DNA of 64,000 bases from Isoetes taiwanensis (GCA_021234155.1 JAJEKV010000530.1:1-64000), one strand, 5' to 3'. Counted from the first letter of the stretch, positions 1 to 13,560 are shown. Program-made: numbers and translations. The notes: generated by a model not told the origin, from the sequence alone.

Positions 1-1859
1 GCCTTAGCTAACCCTTTGACCCCAGACCTTCTAAGAAAATTTGAAAATTGGGCTGTGTGTCTTCCGGAGATGGGTTACTGAATCGGTACGGCAAAAATCA
101 ATTATTTTTAGTACCAATGCATTAATTGCGAATTTGAATGTCTTGCCGCTTTACCAAAAGCATGCCCCCAGACTTCTACTTTTGCCACATCGGAGGGCAA
201 TTTAAAACTCCGGCTCAAGTCGGTTCCCCTTGCTCGTATTCACCATTGCGGCTCCGGCCGAGTCCCGTGCAGCAGACCAAGTCTACGGCCCCAAAAGCGC
301 CAAACCCTTCTAGAGACACGGCAGCCCCACTTTGGGTTCGTTTTGGAGGCCCTCTCTCTGTCGGTCGGGGGACCCCTTCGTGTTGTGGCGTGGAGTGGGG
401 GTGTTGGCCTTGAGAGCAAGGACCCTAAATCCCGGGAAGGCTGCTTGCCCAATTTCCCTCTCCCCAAAGGCCGGGGGCGACCTCCTCTTCCAGGAATGCA
501 GCGATTTCAGCTACGCCAATGGACTGGAAACGTCGACATTGCCATGGGACGGGTTTGATGGCGGGAACCACCCGACCTCCAAGAAAGCAAAGTAGCTCAC
601 TTCCCATCACACTTCGTAGTCAATTGGCCTAGGATGGCGGATGCGGGATCTCTTGTGGTGGAAGTGAGTGTTTCTTCTTTTGCAAAGCCGACCTTGTAAC
701 TTGCTCCCTAGGGTATTTAAGCCATTCATTTGGGCGGGGTTGATTTTGCCATTCGGAACCTCCGGTGCCGAGCGACAAAACAACTGCCCGGTTTCTACAA
801 GGCGAACCCGGGCCGCCTTGTTTGACAAGTTTCTCGGGACCGATCGGTCGGAATCTTTTGGGCCTTCAGAAGGGGGCCCACTGAGCGGAGGATCAACGGT
901 CGGATGGGGATGAGGGCTCGGGGAGGAGGTGGTCATTGGCGTGCACCCACAGGGGCGGCTGCCGAGGAAGGGCTGCCTCGGGGAACTTTTTGGATCGCCT
1001 CTTGGGGTCCAGGACTCTCTCCCTCTTGTGAGGGATCACGGAGGTCCTGGCCTCGTTTGACTTAGGGAAGGGTGCGGCTTCGGTTGCCATACACCGGGCT
1101 GCCGACCGTTCTAATACTAACCCTGACCCTGACCTTCTCCAGAAATTTCCAAAAATTGGGCCGTGTGCTGGAGATGAATTAGGAATCAGAGGCAAAAAAA
1201 TCAGAATTTATTTTCATTACAATGCATTAATTGCGGGCCCCATGAATGTCACCCTTTAAAAGCCCCGACTTCTACTTGCCCTACATGGGGAGGGAGGACG
1301 GGGCCCAAACTTCGCGTTAAATTGCGGTTCCTCTTGCTCGTATTTCGGTACGGCTTCTTGGCCGGGGTCCCAGGGCCAGCAGACCAAGTCTGGCCCCAAA
1401 GCGCCAAACCCTTCTGGAACACGGCAGCCCACCCGGGGTTTACGTTTTGGAGGCCCTCTCCTTGTCGGTCGGCTGGGACACTTGGCGCCCGTGACTGGCG
1501 TGGAGTGGGGTGTTAGCCGAGCTCTGCGGACCTAAAATCCCCACCTTGGAAAGGCTGCTTGCCCGGTTTTCCTCTCCCTAAGGCCACGAAAGGGCGGGTG
1601 ACCTCCCTCTCCGGAACCGCGATTTTGGCTCTGCCAATGGATTTCCAGAAGCGTCGACGTTACCCTGGGGACCAAGTTCCGTGGCGAGAGACCACCCCAA
1701 AGCCAGAATGGCCTGCTTCCAAAACCCTTCTAGGTGGCACGGGAGCTGGACGGGGTTCACGTTTGAGCCCTCTCGTGTTTCTCTTTGCAAAACCGACCTT
1801 GTAACTTGCTCCTTGGGATGTAATTGAGGTGTTGGGACTGATTTGAGGGGGGTTGCAAA

Positions 1860-2130
1860 AAATCCCGGTGCAGCGGGTGGTTCAATCTTGTTTTCCATCC
1901 ATGGCCGTACCTTTGGGGCCCGGATTGAACAAGGGCATTTCTCTATCCATATGCCTTGATATCTTTTGAAACACAACCATCATCACAAACAGCAAATCTA
2001 AACCTCCCTTGGTCGAGATGAGCCGGCGGAGCTCGTAATCATTCGTCTTCGTGCAAAGTAGTTATGATGCGGGATGGGGCATTTTTCTTCATTCTAATAG
2101 TTATGACTCTTATATTCTGAGGGATCCAAT
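1860..2130. repeat. Type-B variant segment in satellite unit 2
   Basis: Here unit 2 departs from units 1, 4, 5, 6 and 7. It carries a block with ggattgaacaaggg, tatccatatgcc, acaaccatcatcac and cttcattctaatagtta, in place of the block holding gacaaagaactgc and gggccttcagaagggg. Unit 3 carries the same replacement, so this is a heritable unit subtype and not a one-off insertion. Confidence 0.75.
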
Positions 2131-2959
2131 CTTAGACCAATTCGGCCTCCGGTTGGGGAAGGGTCCCACCCCAAGTTGCTTGATCGACAAACTCCATTCT
2201 AATGACCTATGGCCCTTTGACCTAGACCTTCTCGAAAATTCCAAAAGAATTGGGTGGAACTTTGGAGATGGATTAAGATCTGGTAGCAAAAATCGGAAAT
2301 TTATTTTCGTACAATGCATTAATTGCCAATTTATGAATGTCTTTGCCCGATACTAATTGCCACATCGGGAGAGGGGAGGGCAGGGCCCTTTCTTCCGTCG
2401 GTTCCCTTGCTCCATATTCTTAATTGCGGCTTCTGCGGCGAGATTCCCAGGTGCAGCAGACCAAGGCCCCAAAAGCGCAAGCCCTTCTAGAACACGGCAG
2501 CCCACGGGGTTTTACGTTTTGGAGGCCCTCTCCTTGTCCGGTCGGGCGGGACCTTGCGCTGTGACTTGGCGTGAGTGGGGGGTGTTCCCGGCGCCCGAAT
2601 TACGGAAAATCCCGGAGGCTGCTTGCCCAATTTCCTCTCCCAAGGCCACAGGGGGCCGGACCGAGACGACCTCCCTCTCTGGAATCGCGATTTGGCTCGC
2701 CAATGGACTCGAGCGTCGAGCATTGCCCGAGGGACCAAGTTCGTGGCGAGACCCCACCGACCTCTAAAAAGCGCCAAAGTAGCTCACTTCCATCACACTC
2801 GGTAGTCAATTGGCACAGGATGTGGATGCCGGGATCTTGTCGTGGAGATTGAGTGTTTCTTTCTTTTGCAAAACCTTGACCTACCTGGTATGTTGGCCTC
2901 CCTGGATTTCCCCATCCGGACTGATTTCCCCATGATTTCGACAAATTGATTTGCCATTC

Positions 2960-3180
2960 TGTCAAAGGCTTTGGGGCGGTCAGGATTGAACAAGGGGCTA
3001 TCCATATGCCAGCGGTCTTGACAACCCACAACCATCATCACACGGAATCAAATCTAGCCTCCCGAAGGGGCACTAGTCTTTTTGCTTTTCGTAATCATTT
3101 TATCTTCATTCCTAGTAGGCTGATGCTTTTACGTAATCATTTATCTTCATTCCTAATAGTTAAGAGGCTGCCTATTCTCT
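2960..3180. repeat. Type-B variant segment in satellite unit 3
   Basis: This is the second copy of the type-B block of unit 2, in the same order (ggattgaacaagggg, tatccatatgcc, acaaccatcatcaca, then cttcattcc-type words). A short piece with cgtaatcat and ttatcttcattcctaat is duplicated at about 3090 and 3133. With unit 2 it gives the array order A-B-B-A-A-A-A. Confidence 0.75.
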
Positions 3181-6100
3181 TTGCAAATCGCCTCTTGGGT
3201 CGGACTCTCCCCTCTTGTGAGGGATCCTGAGTCTGGCCCAGATTTGACTTCCACAAACTCCATTCGTTTGACCTTAGGCTGCCACCATTCTAACACTAAC
3301 CCTTTGACCTAGACCTTCTCAGAAAATTTGAAAATTGAACGTGACGTGATCTTTGGAGATGGATTAGGAATCCGGTGGCAAAAAAATCGAATTTATTTTT
3401 AGTACAATGCATTAATTTGAGATTTATGAATGTCGCCCTTTGCAAAAGCGCCCCAGACTTCTAATTGCCCACATGGAGGGAGGCCGGGCCCAAACTCAGC
3501 TCCGTCGGTTCCCCTTGCGCCATATTCTGAAGGCTGCGGGCTACCGGCCGGTCCCAGTGCAGAGACCAAGTCACCGGCCCAGCATAAAGCCCTTCTAGAG
3601 CACGGCAGCCCGGGTTTCACGTTTTAGAGGCCCTCTCCTTGTCGAGATTCGGGGGACGTAGCGTGACGGCGTGGAGTGGGGGGTGTTGGCCTTGAGCCTG
3701 AGACCCTAAAATCCCCAGGAAGGCTGCTTTTGAATTTCCCTCTCCCCAAGGCCACGGGGCGGGCCAGGTACCTACTCCCTCTCCCGGAATCGCGATTTGG
3801 CCTACGCCAATGGACTCCACCCAATAGGTGCCCACAGGAACCCAAAATGATTCCCAAAGTGGCAGAAAGACCACCCATTATCCAAGAGCGCCAAAAGGTT
3901 GGGTTGGGACGGATCAGATCTTGTCGTGAAGCGTATTTGTTTCTTTTCTTTTGCAAAACCGACTTGTAACTTGCTCCCTAGGGTGGCCCCGCCCATTCGG
4001 GAGGCCGATTTGGCGGTCGATTTGCCATTAGGAGCCTCCCGGTGCACGACGACAAAGAACTGCTTACGGTTTCTACAAAGGTGGACCTCGAGGGGCGCCC
4101 AGCGGTTTTGACAAATTCTCGGGACCCGATGGAATGCTTTTTGGGCCTTCAGAAGGGGCTTGAGGAGGATCAATGGTGGGATAGGGGGAGGGCTCTCCAG
4201 GAAGGAGGGTGGACATCTGACCCAGATGCGGCCGGGGGCTGCGAGGAAGTTTTGGATCCCTTGGGGTCCGGACTCTCCCCTCTTGTGAGGGATCCACAAA
4301 GAGTCCTTTCGTTTGACTTGGGGAAGGTGCAAGCTGGTTTTGAGGCTGCCCCCCGTTCTAATACTAACCCTTTGACCTAGACCTTCTTCAGAAAATTTAG
4401 AAAATTAAAATTTGTATGTTTGGAAATGGATTAGATTCAAAGGTAACTTAAAATACGAGAATTTATTTTAGTACAGTAAAATTGATGCAGGAATTTATGA
4501 ATGTCCCCTTGCTTTAAAAGCGCCCGACTTCTACCCTTCGCCAGGGAGGAGGGACAGGCCCAAACTCCTGACAGGTTCCCTTGCTTTCGAAGTATTCTTA
4601 GAGGCTGCGGCTCCCCGACTGGCGGTCCCAAGTGCAGACCAAGTCTACGGCCCCAAAGCGCCCAAGCCCAGCTACAGGAGCACGGCAGCCCACGGGGTTT
4701 GCGTTTTTGGGAGGCCCTCTCCTTGTCCCGATTAGTGGGACCTTGGCAGGTGACTTGGCGTGGAGTGGGGAGTGTCTGGCCTTGAGCCCTGGACAGCTCA
4801 TCCCAGGAAGGCTGCTTGCCCCGTTCCCTCTCCCCAAGGCCACAGGGGCCGGGGCCGAGGCGACCTCCCCTCTGCCTAGAATCCTTGTTGGCGCTCTCAC
4901 TGATAGGGACTCCTGGCATTCGGTGCCTGGGAACTAAGTTCAGTGGCACACCGACCTCGAAGCGCCAAAGCGGCTCGCTTCCATCACACTCCAATTGGCT
5001 AGGATGTGGATCTTGGGGATCTTGTCGTGGGAAGGCGTGGGTGTTTCCGAGGACCTTGTAACTTGCTCCCTCTCGGTTGGACGATTTGTCCGATTTGCTG
5101 TCCAATGGACTCGAGCGACAAGGCGTTGTTTCCACTCGGGGACCAGCGGTTTGACAAGTTGGCCCGGGAAGATCCACCTGGCCTTCAGAAAGAGGGGCCC
5201 AGCGGAAGGGCGTCCGGATAACTTCGTGGTCATTAGTCACCTGCGGCCCGGAAGTCAGTGGCTGGGAACTTTTGGATCCCGCCTCTCTTGGGAATGGGAC
5301 TCTCCCTTCTTGTGAGGGATCCGGCTGCAAGGTCCTGGCCTCGTTTGACTTGGGGAAGGGTGCCATTTCGGTTGCCACAGCGGGCTGCGGCCGGGTTCTA
5401 ATGTAACCACTTTGACCTAGACCTTCTCCAAAATTTTAGAAAAATTGAGAACATGTCTTTGTGATGGATTAGGATTCCGGCGGCAAAAGATAGAATTTAT
5501 TTTTAATTTACAATGCATTAATTACAAATTTATGAATGTCTCCTTTACCAAAGCCCGACTTCTGCGCCGCCGAGGAGGACAGGCCCAAACTCAAGCTCCG
5601 TCGGTTCCCACTTTGCACCGTATTCACCGGTTTGCGGCTCGCCCGACCGAGGTCCAAGTTACCAGCGGACCAAGTCTCGGTCCCCAAAGCGCGCCAAACC
5701 CTTCTAGAGACACGGCAGCCAACAGGGGTTCGCGTTTTGGAGGCCCTCTTCCTTGTTATATTTGGGGACCTTGCCCGTGACTTGCGTGGAGTGGGGGTGT
5801 TGGCCTTGATGCGGTTCATCCCCAGGAAGCTGCTTGCCCGGTTTCCTCTCCCCAATTTTGAAGATACTCCCCTCTCACGAATCGCGATTTGACTGCAGCA
5901 ATGGAGTCTAGCGTGCGGCGTTGCCACAGGAACCAGGTTAAGGTGGCGAAGAATACCCAGACTACTCTCAAGAGCCAAGTGGCTCACTTCCATCACACTC
6001 GTGTCGGTGGCCCTGGGGATATTGGATCACGGATATCTTTGTCGTGGAAAGGCGCGTGAGTGTTTTAACTCTTTTGCAAAACCGACCTTGTAACTTGCTC

Positions 6101-7877
6101 CCTAGAATTAATTTAGCCATTCAGGATGATTTGGCGGGGTCGATTTGCCATTAGAACCTCCCAGGTTGTTAGAACGATATGAACCACTGCGGTTTCCTCT
6201 GGTAGACCACCGGGCGCCAGCAGGTTTGACAAGTTCTCCCCAGGCCGTCACGGAATCTTTGGGCCTTCTAGAAGGGAAAAGCCCCACAGGCGAGGAGGAG
6301 GATCCAGGTGGGATAGAGGAGGCAGGAGCTCAGGAGGAGGTGGTCATTAGCGTCTGACCCAGGGGGCCTTGCCGGCACCTCGGGGCTTTTTTGGATCCGC
6401 CTCTTTGGGGTCAGGACTCTCTCCCCTTGTGAGGGATCACGCAAAAGGTCGGCCTCGTTGACTTTGGGAAGGGTTGTTCCGGCTTCGGTTGCCACATAGC
6501 GGGCTGCCGGCGGATTCCCAATGCCAACCCTTTGACCTGAACCTTCTCAGAAATTTGAAAAGGGTAAGGTATAACGGAGATGGAGTTGGGAATCCATTGT
6601 AAAAATGAGAATTTATTTTAGTACAATGCATTAATTGCGGTGAATTTATGAATGTCTTGCCGCTGCCGAAAAAGCCCCAGGCTTCTACTTGCCCACGCCG
6701 GAGGAGGGTGAGGCCCAAACTCCGTTAGTAGGTTCCCCTTGCTCCCGTGACTACCGGCTGCGGCTTCGGCGGGTCCCAGGGTGCACTTGAGACCAAGTCT
6801 GGCCCCAGCGCCAAACCCTTCCCCAGAGACACGGCAGCCCACCGGGGTTTACGTTTTGGAGGCCTCTCAGCCAGGGTCAGGCGGGACCTTGCTTGCAGGC
6901 TGGCGATGGTGGGGGTGTTGGCCGCCGAAACCCACCGGACCCTAAAATCCCGGGAAGAGGCTGCTTGCCTAGGAATTTCCTCCCCAAGGCCACGGGGGCC
7001 GGACTGAGGCGACCTCCCTCTCAGGAATGCGATTTGACTGCTGCCAATGGACTCGAGAGAGCGTCGGCGTTGCCACTGAGGGACCAAGTTCGTGGCCAGA
7101 AGACCCACCCCGGAGCCTCCAAGAAGCCAAAGTAGCTCACTTCCATCACACACCGGTAAGTCCAATTGGCCCTGGGATGTGGATGCGGGATCTTGTCGTG
7201 GGCGTGAGTGTTTCTTTCTTTGCAAAGCCGACTTCTTGTAACTTTGCTCCCTAGGAAGTAATTTCGCCCATTCGGACCCGATTTGGCGAAGTCGGTGCCG
7301 ATCAGGAGCCTCCCCGATGCCCGAGCGACCAAAGACCGCTGCCCGGTTTCTACAAGAAGACCTCCGGGGGCCTTGTGATTTGACCAATAAAGTTCTCTAG
7401 GACCGATCCCAGAATCTTTGGAGCCTTCGAAGGGGCCTGAGCGGAGGATCGGCCGGTCGGATAGAGAGGCGGACTCGAGGGTGGTCATTAGCGATGGAGC
7501 CCAGGAGGCTGGCTGCCGAGGAAAGAGGCACTCAGGGCACGGATCAGCCTCTTGCAGGAGTCAGGACTCTCCCCTCTTGTGTGAGGATCATTTGCAAGGT
7601 CCTGACCTCGTTGACTTAGGAAGGAGTGCGGCTCGGTTGCCACCTGCTTGGTGCCCGGCGGATTCTAATATCTTAATACCCACTTTGACCCTAGGTGACC
7701 TTCTCCAGAAAATTTAGAAAGAATTGAGCATTGAAATGGATTAGGATTCGAAATTTTGTGAAATAATTTATTTTTTAAACAATGCATTATTCTTGAATTT
7801 ATGAATGTCTTGCCCACTTTACCGCGCCCCAGACTTCTACTTGCCCTTCGGGGAGGAGGGGCCGGGCCCAAGCACTA

Positions 7878-8499
7878 AGTTCGCGTCGATTTCTTATAGC
7901 GACGTGGTTTAACTATTTTTATTTTGTTGTGTACATGTTTGATGCTTGGGCATGTTTGAGCCTAGACAATGCTTGAGCCTAAGAGGCTTGTTTGAACCTA
8001 GGTAGCATGTGTTGGGACCCTAAGGAAATGCAACGCCTACACGCTCAACGCCTATAGGCTCCTCATGCTTCACTCTATGTATTTGGACTTGTTCACCCTA
8101 CAAAATACCATTATTATTATCTGTTTGAAAGGTAGAGCAAAGGATCCACAACAGAAAGCTAGTGGATAGCATCAAATTAAGCAATGATCAGTTAACTTGG
8201 TGGTGGTAATCGGGTTTAAGGTTAGAGAAAAATCGAAGTAACTAAGATACCATTGAAGACTCTTTGCATGTTCTAGTCTAGAGGCAATGCTTGAGCCTAT
8301 GTGGCTTCTTTGAGCCCATGTTCCAGCCGCTCTTTTTATTCCTCCGATATAATGTATACCAAAAGGGGGGGGGGGGAAAAAAAGAATTGAATTGAATGGG
8401 TTTTTATTGCACACGGAAGACCAATAGACATAGCCTATGAGAAGGATTGCAACCGAGGATGCATAATATTTGACATATAGAATTTAATGATCGCCTCCT
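7878..8499. other. CACTA left sub-terminal / 3' flank, no gene
   Basis: AT-rich DNA between the candidate CACTA terminus and the transposase remains. A 35-base motif with gcttgagcct is duplicated imperfectly near 7967 and 8286. There is a G run of about 11 bases near 8356. No coding region was recognised. Confidence 0.5.
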
Positions 8500-8793
8500 C
8501 TAGGTGCTAACTAGAGTCGCCATTGTTAGCATTGCCAACATTTGTATTAAAATGCCCAAGTACATCCAGATTTCGTGGAATTGATCCGTGTAAGATGTCT
8601 GATGAGAGCTGGTGGTCCAACCTCTTGATGCTCGCTTTTCCGTGAGTTTGAATGCCTTGATCCGCCAGAGGGCTCTTGAGACGTTATTGACTCCCTCTAG
8701 CACAACACCTTGAATATTGGCGCCCCTGCAGTAGTTTGTATGATAAACCACCATGTTGGGTCTTGTCGACCCAGAAAAAAAAAAAATGGTCAA
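8500..8793 (-). pseudogene. Possible C-terminal extension of CACTA transposase
   Basis: A 97-codon minus-strand open stretch immediately downstream of the DUF4216-like part of the transposase. In this family a weakly conserved tail normally follows DUF4216, and the position and strand fit. I could not match specific residues with confidence. A poly-A/T tract near 8776 separates it from the upstream part. It may be transposase tail or unrelated open sequence. Confidence 0.3.
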
Positions 8794-8980
8794 AGAAGCT
8801 GGACGTGAGATTGATATTGATGGTCTAAATTTTGAAGTGGATATGTGTATGTGTGTACCTGTTCACAGTTGTCTGGAAGGACAAGCGTCTCACTACCAGG
8901 GTACATCTTGCTAGAGTTGACAGCGAAAAAGCCACTTGTTCTATCATACTTCATCGTAGGCCCCGCCCCTTAATTGAAGG

Positions 8981-11777
8981 TCAAAACCAATCGACATCGA
9001 ATATGAAGGTCTTAAAATTGCCACCAACATCCACCTCCATTATAGTCTTTAACCTCCCGACCCAATCACAGGTGGCTTCCTGACGATTACGATCGGCAAC
9101 ACTTGATTGAAACTCCATCGTGAATGATGCCATGACTCCGCAGTCACAAGTCTTCCTCTGTATGTCAAGAGAACTCACACGATAGTGGGTCCCATGCCAC
9201 CATATCGAGGAGTAAGATATATATCGGCCAAAAGCACCATTAATGTCAATAGATACAATAACATCAAAAGAAAATACCGATTTCGACATCAACATAATTT
9301 GTTGCAACTACCTTTTTCATGACACCTTTTGTGCGTATGCCCATTCCGTAGCTGTAATATACCCCCTTGTGATATGCATCGTCAAAGCCCTCAGAGTACC
9401 CATTCTCTTTCCATCTTGTCCCTAAGGGTTCATATATCCTGTGGTACGGGCTCGCCTATTATGTCGCTCCATTCATGCCTCTTCTCTTCCATTTCTTCCT
9501 TTATGCTCTCATAACGAGCAATCCATTTTGCCATTGGTGCCGAATTGTAAAGAAGAAATTGATTAACCTTAATGATCATATCAGGCGGAAATGACTTCTG
9601 CATACCATTGCCTTCTGCCACTACCCCCACAATCTTCTCGTCCCCTTCATCACTCCATAAGCGAGGTGCATCTGGATGTACGGCGGAAATATATTCTGTC
9701 ATATAGAAAAGTGACTCTTTCGCAAGCCATCCCTCCGCCTTATACTACCTTCGTGGACGTGCTCTTTGACGCACCATATCCTTCAATACCTTCATAAACC
9801 TTTCCAAGAAAAACATCCATCTGGCATGTACAGTTCCCGCGAGCTCCACTTCCTCAATAAGATGTACCAAAAGATGGGTTTGACTGTCAAGAAAGCTCGT
9901 AGGAAACTCCTTCTCCAACAAGCAACATGCCTCTGCCATTTTCACTTTCATCTCTTCAATTTCGCTCTTTCGGTATAGTTTTTACACATCCACCTATGAG
10001 GTCCAAAACAAAAAACTTAGCCACAAATAAAATAGACGGGGGAGCACTAAATCAACATGGGTAACAACCTTATGACCTTTGATAGGGCACTTATTGCCTC
10101 CAATGGTCCCTTGTCTAAAACTCCCCTAAAGGTCAGGGGCATGAAGAATCGCATGATCCAAACACCAAATATAAGTTATGGGTTACATTTTATAGTAGTG
10201 CATATATATGTGGACTTCAATTGCTTACATGCAAGAACTTATGCCACCATGGGACTTTAAAACCACCACCTCCCCACTACTTGTGAATGCGGTTCGCAAT
10301 GATTGCATGTAACCGGCTGGTGTTCTAAGGGCCCTTAAATCATCATAAATAGCTCGATGGTCAGCCCTAGCAATAACCCATTTTGCCTCGGAGGAAGTGG
10401 TTGCCCTTCACCCGGATCCATGCCTCTTTCTTTTGTATTACTTACCTTAAGGTCCATCCTGGCATTTGTTGTGTCTTTTTGACCAAATACATGCTTCCAT
10501 AAAGAGTTTCCTAATGCTCTTGAAGATATGCATCGGGTCTAAAAAGGTGTTGAATCAAGAGGGGTCGGTCCAATATGGTAGTCTATAAAAAATGACTTCC
10601 TTTTCATATTGGCAAGAAGACTTCCTCCTCCGCTGGGGCTTCCTCGCCACCATCAGATAATTCCTCATCCTCACTTGTCTAGGTCGGCACACGACCTCCT
10701 CACCGCAGTGCCCCCCACGGATTTCTCATGGATTTTCCCTCTTCCTTCTTATCCCAACGCTCACCCCATTCTCGTGATGGTAATTCCGCTTGGTGGTTCT
10801 CAGATAGTCTACAAAGTACACCGAATTGTGCACGCCGCTTTCTCAAGGTGCGTGAGCGCAAATACTTCCTAAAACCCTCAGATACTACTTTCTTCGATGC
10901 TTAGAGTGGACGGTGCTGCAACTTTTCCCCACATATCATGCAAGGGAAGTGCCCCGATGTCTTAAACCCAACACTAAAAACCTGTGAAAGTCATGCATAG
11001 TCCACAATAGTATACCTCTAAGATTAAAAACGCTATTTTTATGGGCATCGAGACTGAATACCTGTGTTCCACAAAGGGAGTAACTCATCCACAATTATTC
11101 TTAGGTACACATCTAAATTACTTGGTTTTTCTTCCTGTGTATCAATAAAGTCATCATAATGTGCCCACTCTTCATCAACAACCATGGGGGTATGTTGTAG
11201 TTCACTATCATCACCGCCATGTAGACCATGCAATGATTGTGTACCATATGGGTTTACGCCATCGGTGGGCAGGCCCAAACGCACGCTACGTGGTTCTTTC
11301 CAAAGTCGCCATGTCGCATCGACATGCTTCCAAGCCGCACTGCCGCCGGACTCGTGATCACATCATCACTAGATGCATGTGTAGCCGTGAAGTCCATTAG
11401 GCTAGCCAATGTCTTGCAACGGAACATCAACTTTAACCTATAGAATAAATTATAGGCAACATATAAGTACCGAAAATAAGTGAATTTACAACTATTTGTA
11501 AGAAGTGGTGATGCATATACCTTGGGATTATTGGAAAGTGTCAATAACCTTCTCGAGGTACCGCTTTTTCCCTTTAGGTCATTCCTCAGATCTCTGGCTC
11601 ATTACATACGAGACAATGAGTGGACTTCTCATGCTCTAAGAGGGGATAGAAGATCATACAATCATTTGGACATGCATGTATGACTTTATAACCAAGGCCG
11701 GTCGCTTGAATCATTTTCTTAACTTGAGATCCGCTTGGTAGGCATATTGTTCTTCTCTCGGAAGGATCTTCTCGCAA
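8981..11777 (-). pseudogene. CACTA transposase (TNP2-like) with DUF4218 and DUF4216
   Basis: Broken transposase of an En/Spm-type element, read right to left. N-terminal part (11777-11586): GLGYKVIHACPNDC and HCLVC, the zinc-binding start of TNP2. A likely intron of about 80 bp follows (donor just below 11521, acceptor tatag near 11442). Catalytic part (11441-11039): MFRCKTLASLM, then RLGLPTDGVNPYG and LDVYLRIIVDELLPLW. Near 11035-10900 are LLWTMHDFHRF and HFPCMICGEKLQH in shifted frames. DUF4218 (9951-9745): CCLLEKEFPTSF, HLLVHLIEEVELAG and RWMFFLERFMKVLK. Its continuation at 9702-9430 includes FLLYNSAPMAKWIARYE. DUF4216 (9307-8981): CDCGVMAS through to FKTFIFDVDWF. Frameshifts and stops separate these blocks, so it is not functional as written. 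The family normally cuts and pastes elements with CACTA ends. Confidence 0.88.
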
Positions 11778-13145
11778 TAACCTCGCGATCTAAGAGTGGT
11801 AAGATAAAAGATGGAGATGGTGGTAAGATAGAAAGACTTGATAAGTATGTCACCTCAATAGAGCGTAGACACTTGCATTGCTCCACTTGAACTTGGTTTG
11901 AGATTGAGAATTAAAGGTGCACGCCCGACAAACGAGAGGTTCGAGACGCAGAAATAATCAAGGCTTCGCTCGATAACAATAGGGTCATCACAAGACGACC
12001 AACTCTAAGGGTATCCAACATCTTCTACCATATCCTCTCCACCACCATCCCCGACATCATCTAAATCAATATCAGGTAATTCTTGAAGAGCTGCAACATA
12101 TCGAAAGCATCGGCTCGTCATTTAAAGACTTCGTTTCGGGTTCGTCAATAGTTTCATCCTCTTCATATTGATCGACGCAATATCTTCATATTGGTGCGCC
12201 CTGCTTGAAATTCACGATTTATAGGTTTCCTTTGCCTCAGAATTTAGAACTAATGGATCGGGATGGAGACCGCCTCCCGAATGAGTTCATTAAACAGAGT
12301 AACATATTAACCATCATGTCAAATAATGTAATAAGTATAAAATACATACAACCATTTGTATAGACTCAATTAATGACAAAAAATATTAAAAAAAAAACCT
12401 CTTTATTCCTTTTTTAGTACAACAATACTATTGTTCCATCTCAAATGGGAGAGGTCTATCATAGCGATAGTTGATAAATAACTCATCTCCAATGTTTATG
12501 CTTTTAATAGCACACACCATGATATATCCGCTTTTTACATGCATCTTGTAAAAAATCTTCCTCCCTCCTTGACACTCTAAAAATTCACAATTGCATCGCC
12601 ACGGTTGTCAATAGAACTGTTGATGAACCCCGCAATATTGCCATGAACCCCCGGCCGACCATCAATAAACTTCAACTCCTCATCACATGCCCCCACAAAC
12701 TATCGACGCAAAGATTGGAATTCATTCCATAAATCCTCATACGCCAAGCATATTTAGTCAAAGTTTGCCAAGTTTTCCAATCGCATTTCTGGACCCGTGA
12801 TATGGCATTAATGGAATGTGGGTATCTCGCCCACTTCTATACGCTGCGTCGAGATAAGGCCGAATCCAGCTTTCCGACAAATGCGGCTCCGCATAATGAT
12901 GTATCTTCTTCCCCAATAAGCAAATTCTTGATCCATAGGGATAGGTAAGTTCATCGCCACAAGCCAAATGTCTTGCGGTGCCTAACAAAGGGTCGGACTA
13001 ATCTTTGCAATTTTTTCAGAATTTCACGGGCAAAGGAGGCCAAGCGCTCTTGGGAAATGTGCGACACATGCAATGTTCTCATGATTGTAGCCCTTCGTGT
13101 TCTTTCACGCAGGGGAACACTCCGCTGAGCGGCACCCATCCACAT
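11778..13145 (-). other. Upstream region of CACTA transposase, unresolved coding remnants
   Basis: This should hold the transposase N-terminus and 5' region. An acidic stretch reading DLDDVGDGGGEDMVED can be read on the minus strand near 12000-12080. Two further minus-strand open stretches lie at 12758-12988 and 12951-13145. I do not recognise either; they may be a second transposon gene or chance. Nothing firmer can be said. Confidence 0.3.
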
Positions 13146-13560
13146 TATTGATGAATCGGGTTATCGCTTTCAGTTTCATATGCCTCTATGGACAACATTA
13201 AACCAAAATCCACATCTAGTTTGAGGAGACATCAAGATCATCTACCTACATATTTAGATATCATAAACATCTTGAATATATACTTGAATTGGGAGAGATA
13301 CTCAAAAAAAAAAAAAAAAAACAAATAATAATTGTATACCAACCTCGACATCCATGACGAGCATCGATCCGGTGGGTTGTTCAAATGTACCAAATCTTAT
13401 CGATGGTCTTCAACAACCGCTCTAAGTCGCCTCTTCAGCCCCATACATCTTTTTACAATCGCAAACTATTTTGTCCCTCCGCCAATTACAAAAGGTAAGT
13501 ACTATATAATCGCATAATAGTTTGAACTACCGTGATAGATACAATATATGGTAGTATAAA
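13146..13560. other. AT-rich spacer, no gene
   Basis: I see no gene. There is an A run of about 18 bases near 13303-13321. The stretch ends against the telomere-like repeat. Confidence 0.5.

Larger units (their letters stand above)
1..7870. repeat. Macrosatellite: tandem ~1.1-kb units
   Basis: Seven full units plus partial ends. A shared landmark (caatgcattaatt or a close variant) recurs at 115, 1220, 2312, 3405, 4474, 5511, 6624 and 7780, giving unit lengths of 1105, 1092, 1093, 1069, 1037, 1113 and 1156 bp. Other blocks recur in the same order in most units: a cacggcagccc block followed by gttttggaggcc, gtggagtgggg, a cttgtaacttgctcccta block, ctcttgtgagggatc, and a tttgacctagaccttctc block just before the next landmark. 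Units differ by many substitutions and 1-10 base indels. Open frames are short and do not continue from unit to unit, so I see no protein-coding role. The array stops abruptly at 7870 inside a unit, where a CACTA-like terminus begins. Whether it is a subtelomeric satellite, an rDNA-spacer relative or an amplified transposon piece cannot be decided here. Confidence 0.88.

Noticed and set aside
138-7717. Many 60-220-codon ORFs in the satellite array
   Set aside because: They do not keep frame from unit to unit and have no recognisable domain. GC-rich sequence gives long chance ORFs.
12758-13145. Second CACTA gene (TnpA-like)
   Set aside because: Two open stretches exist, but no motif of that family can be seen. 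They are recorded only as unresolved.
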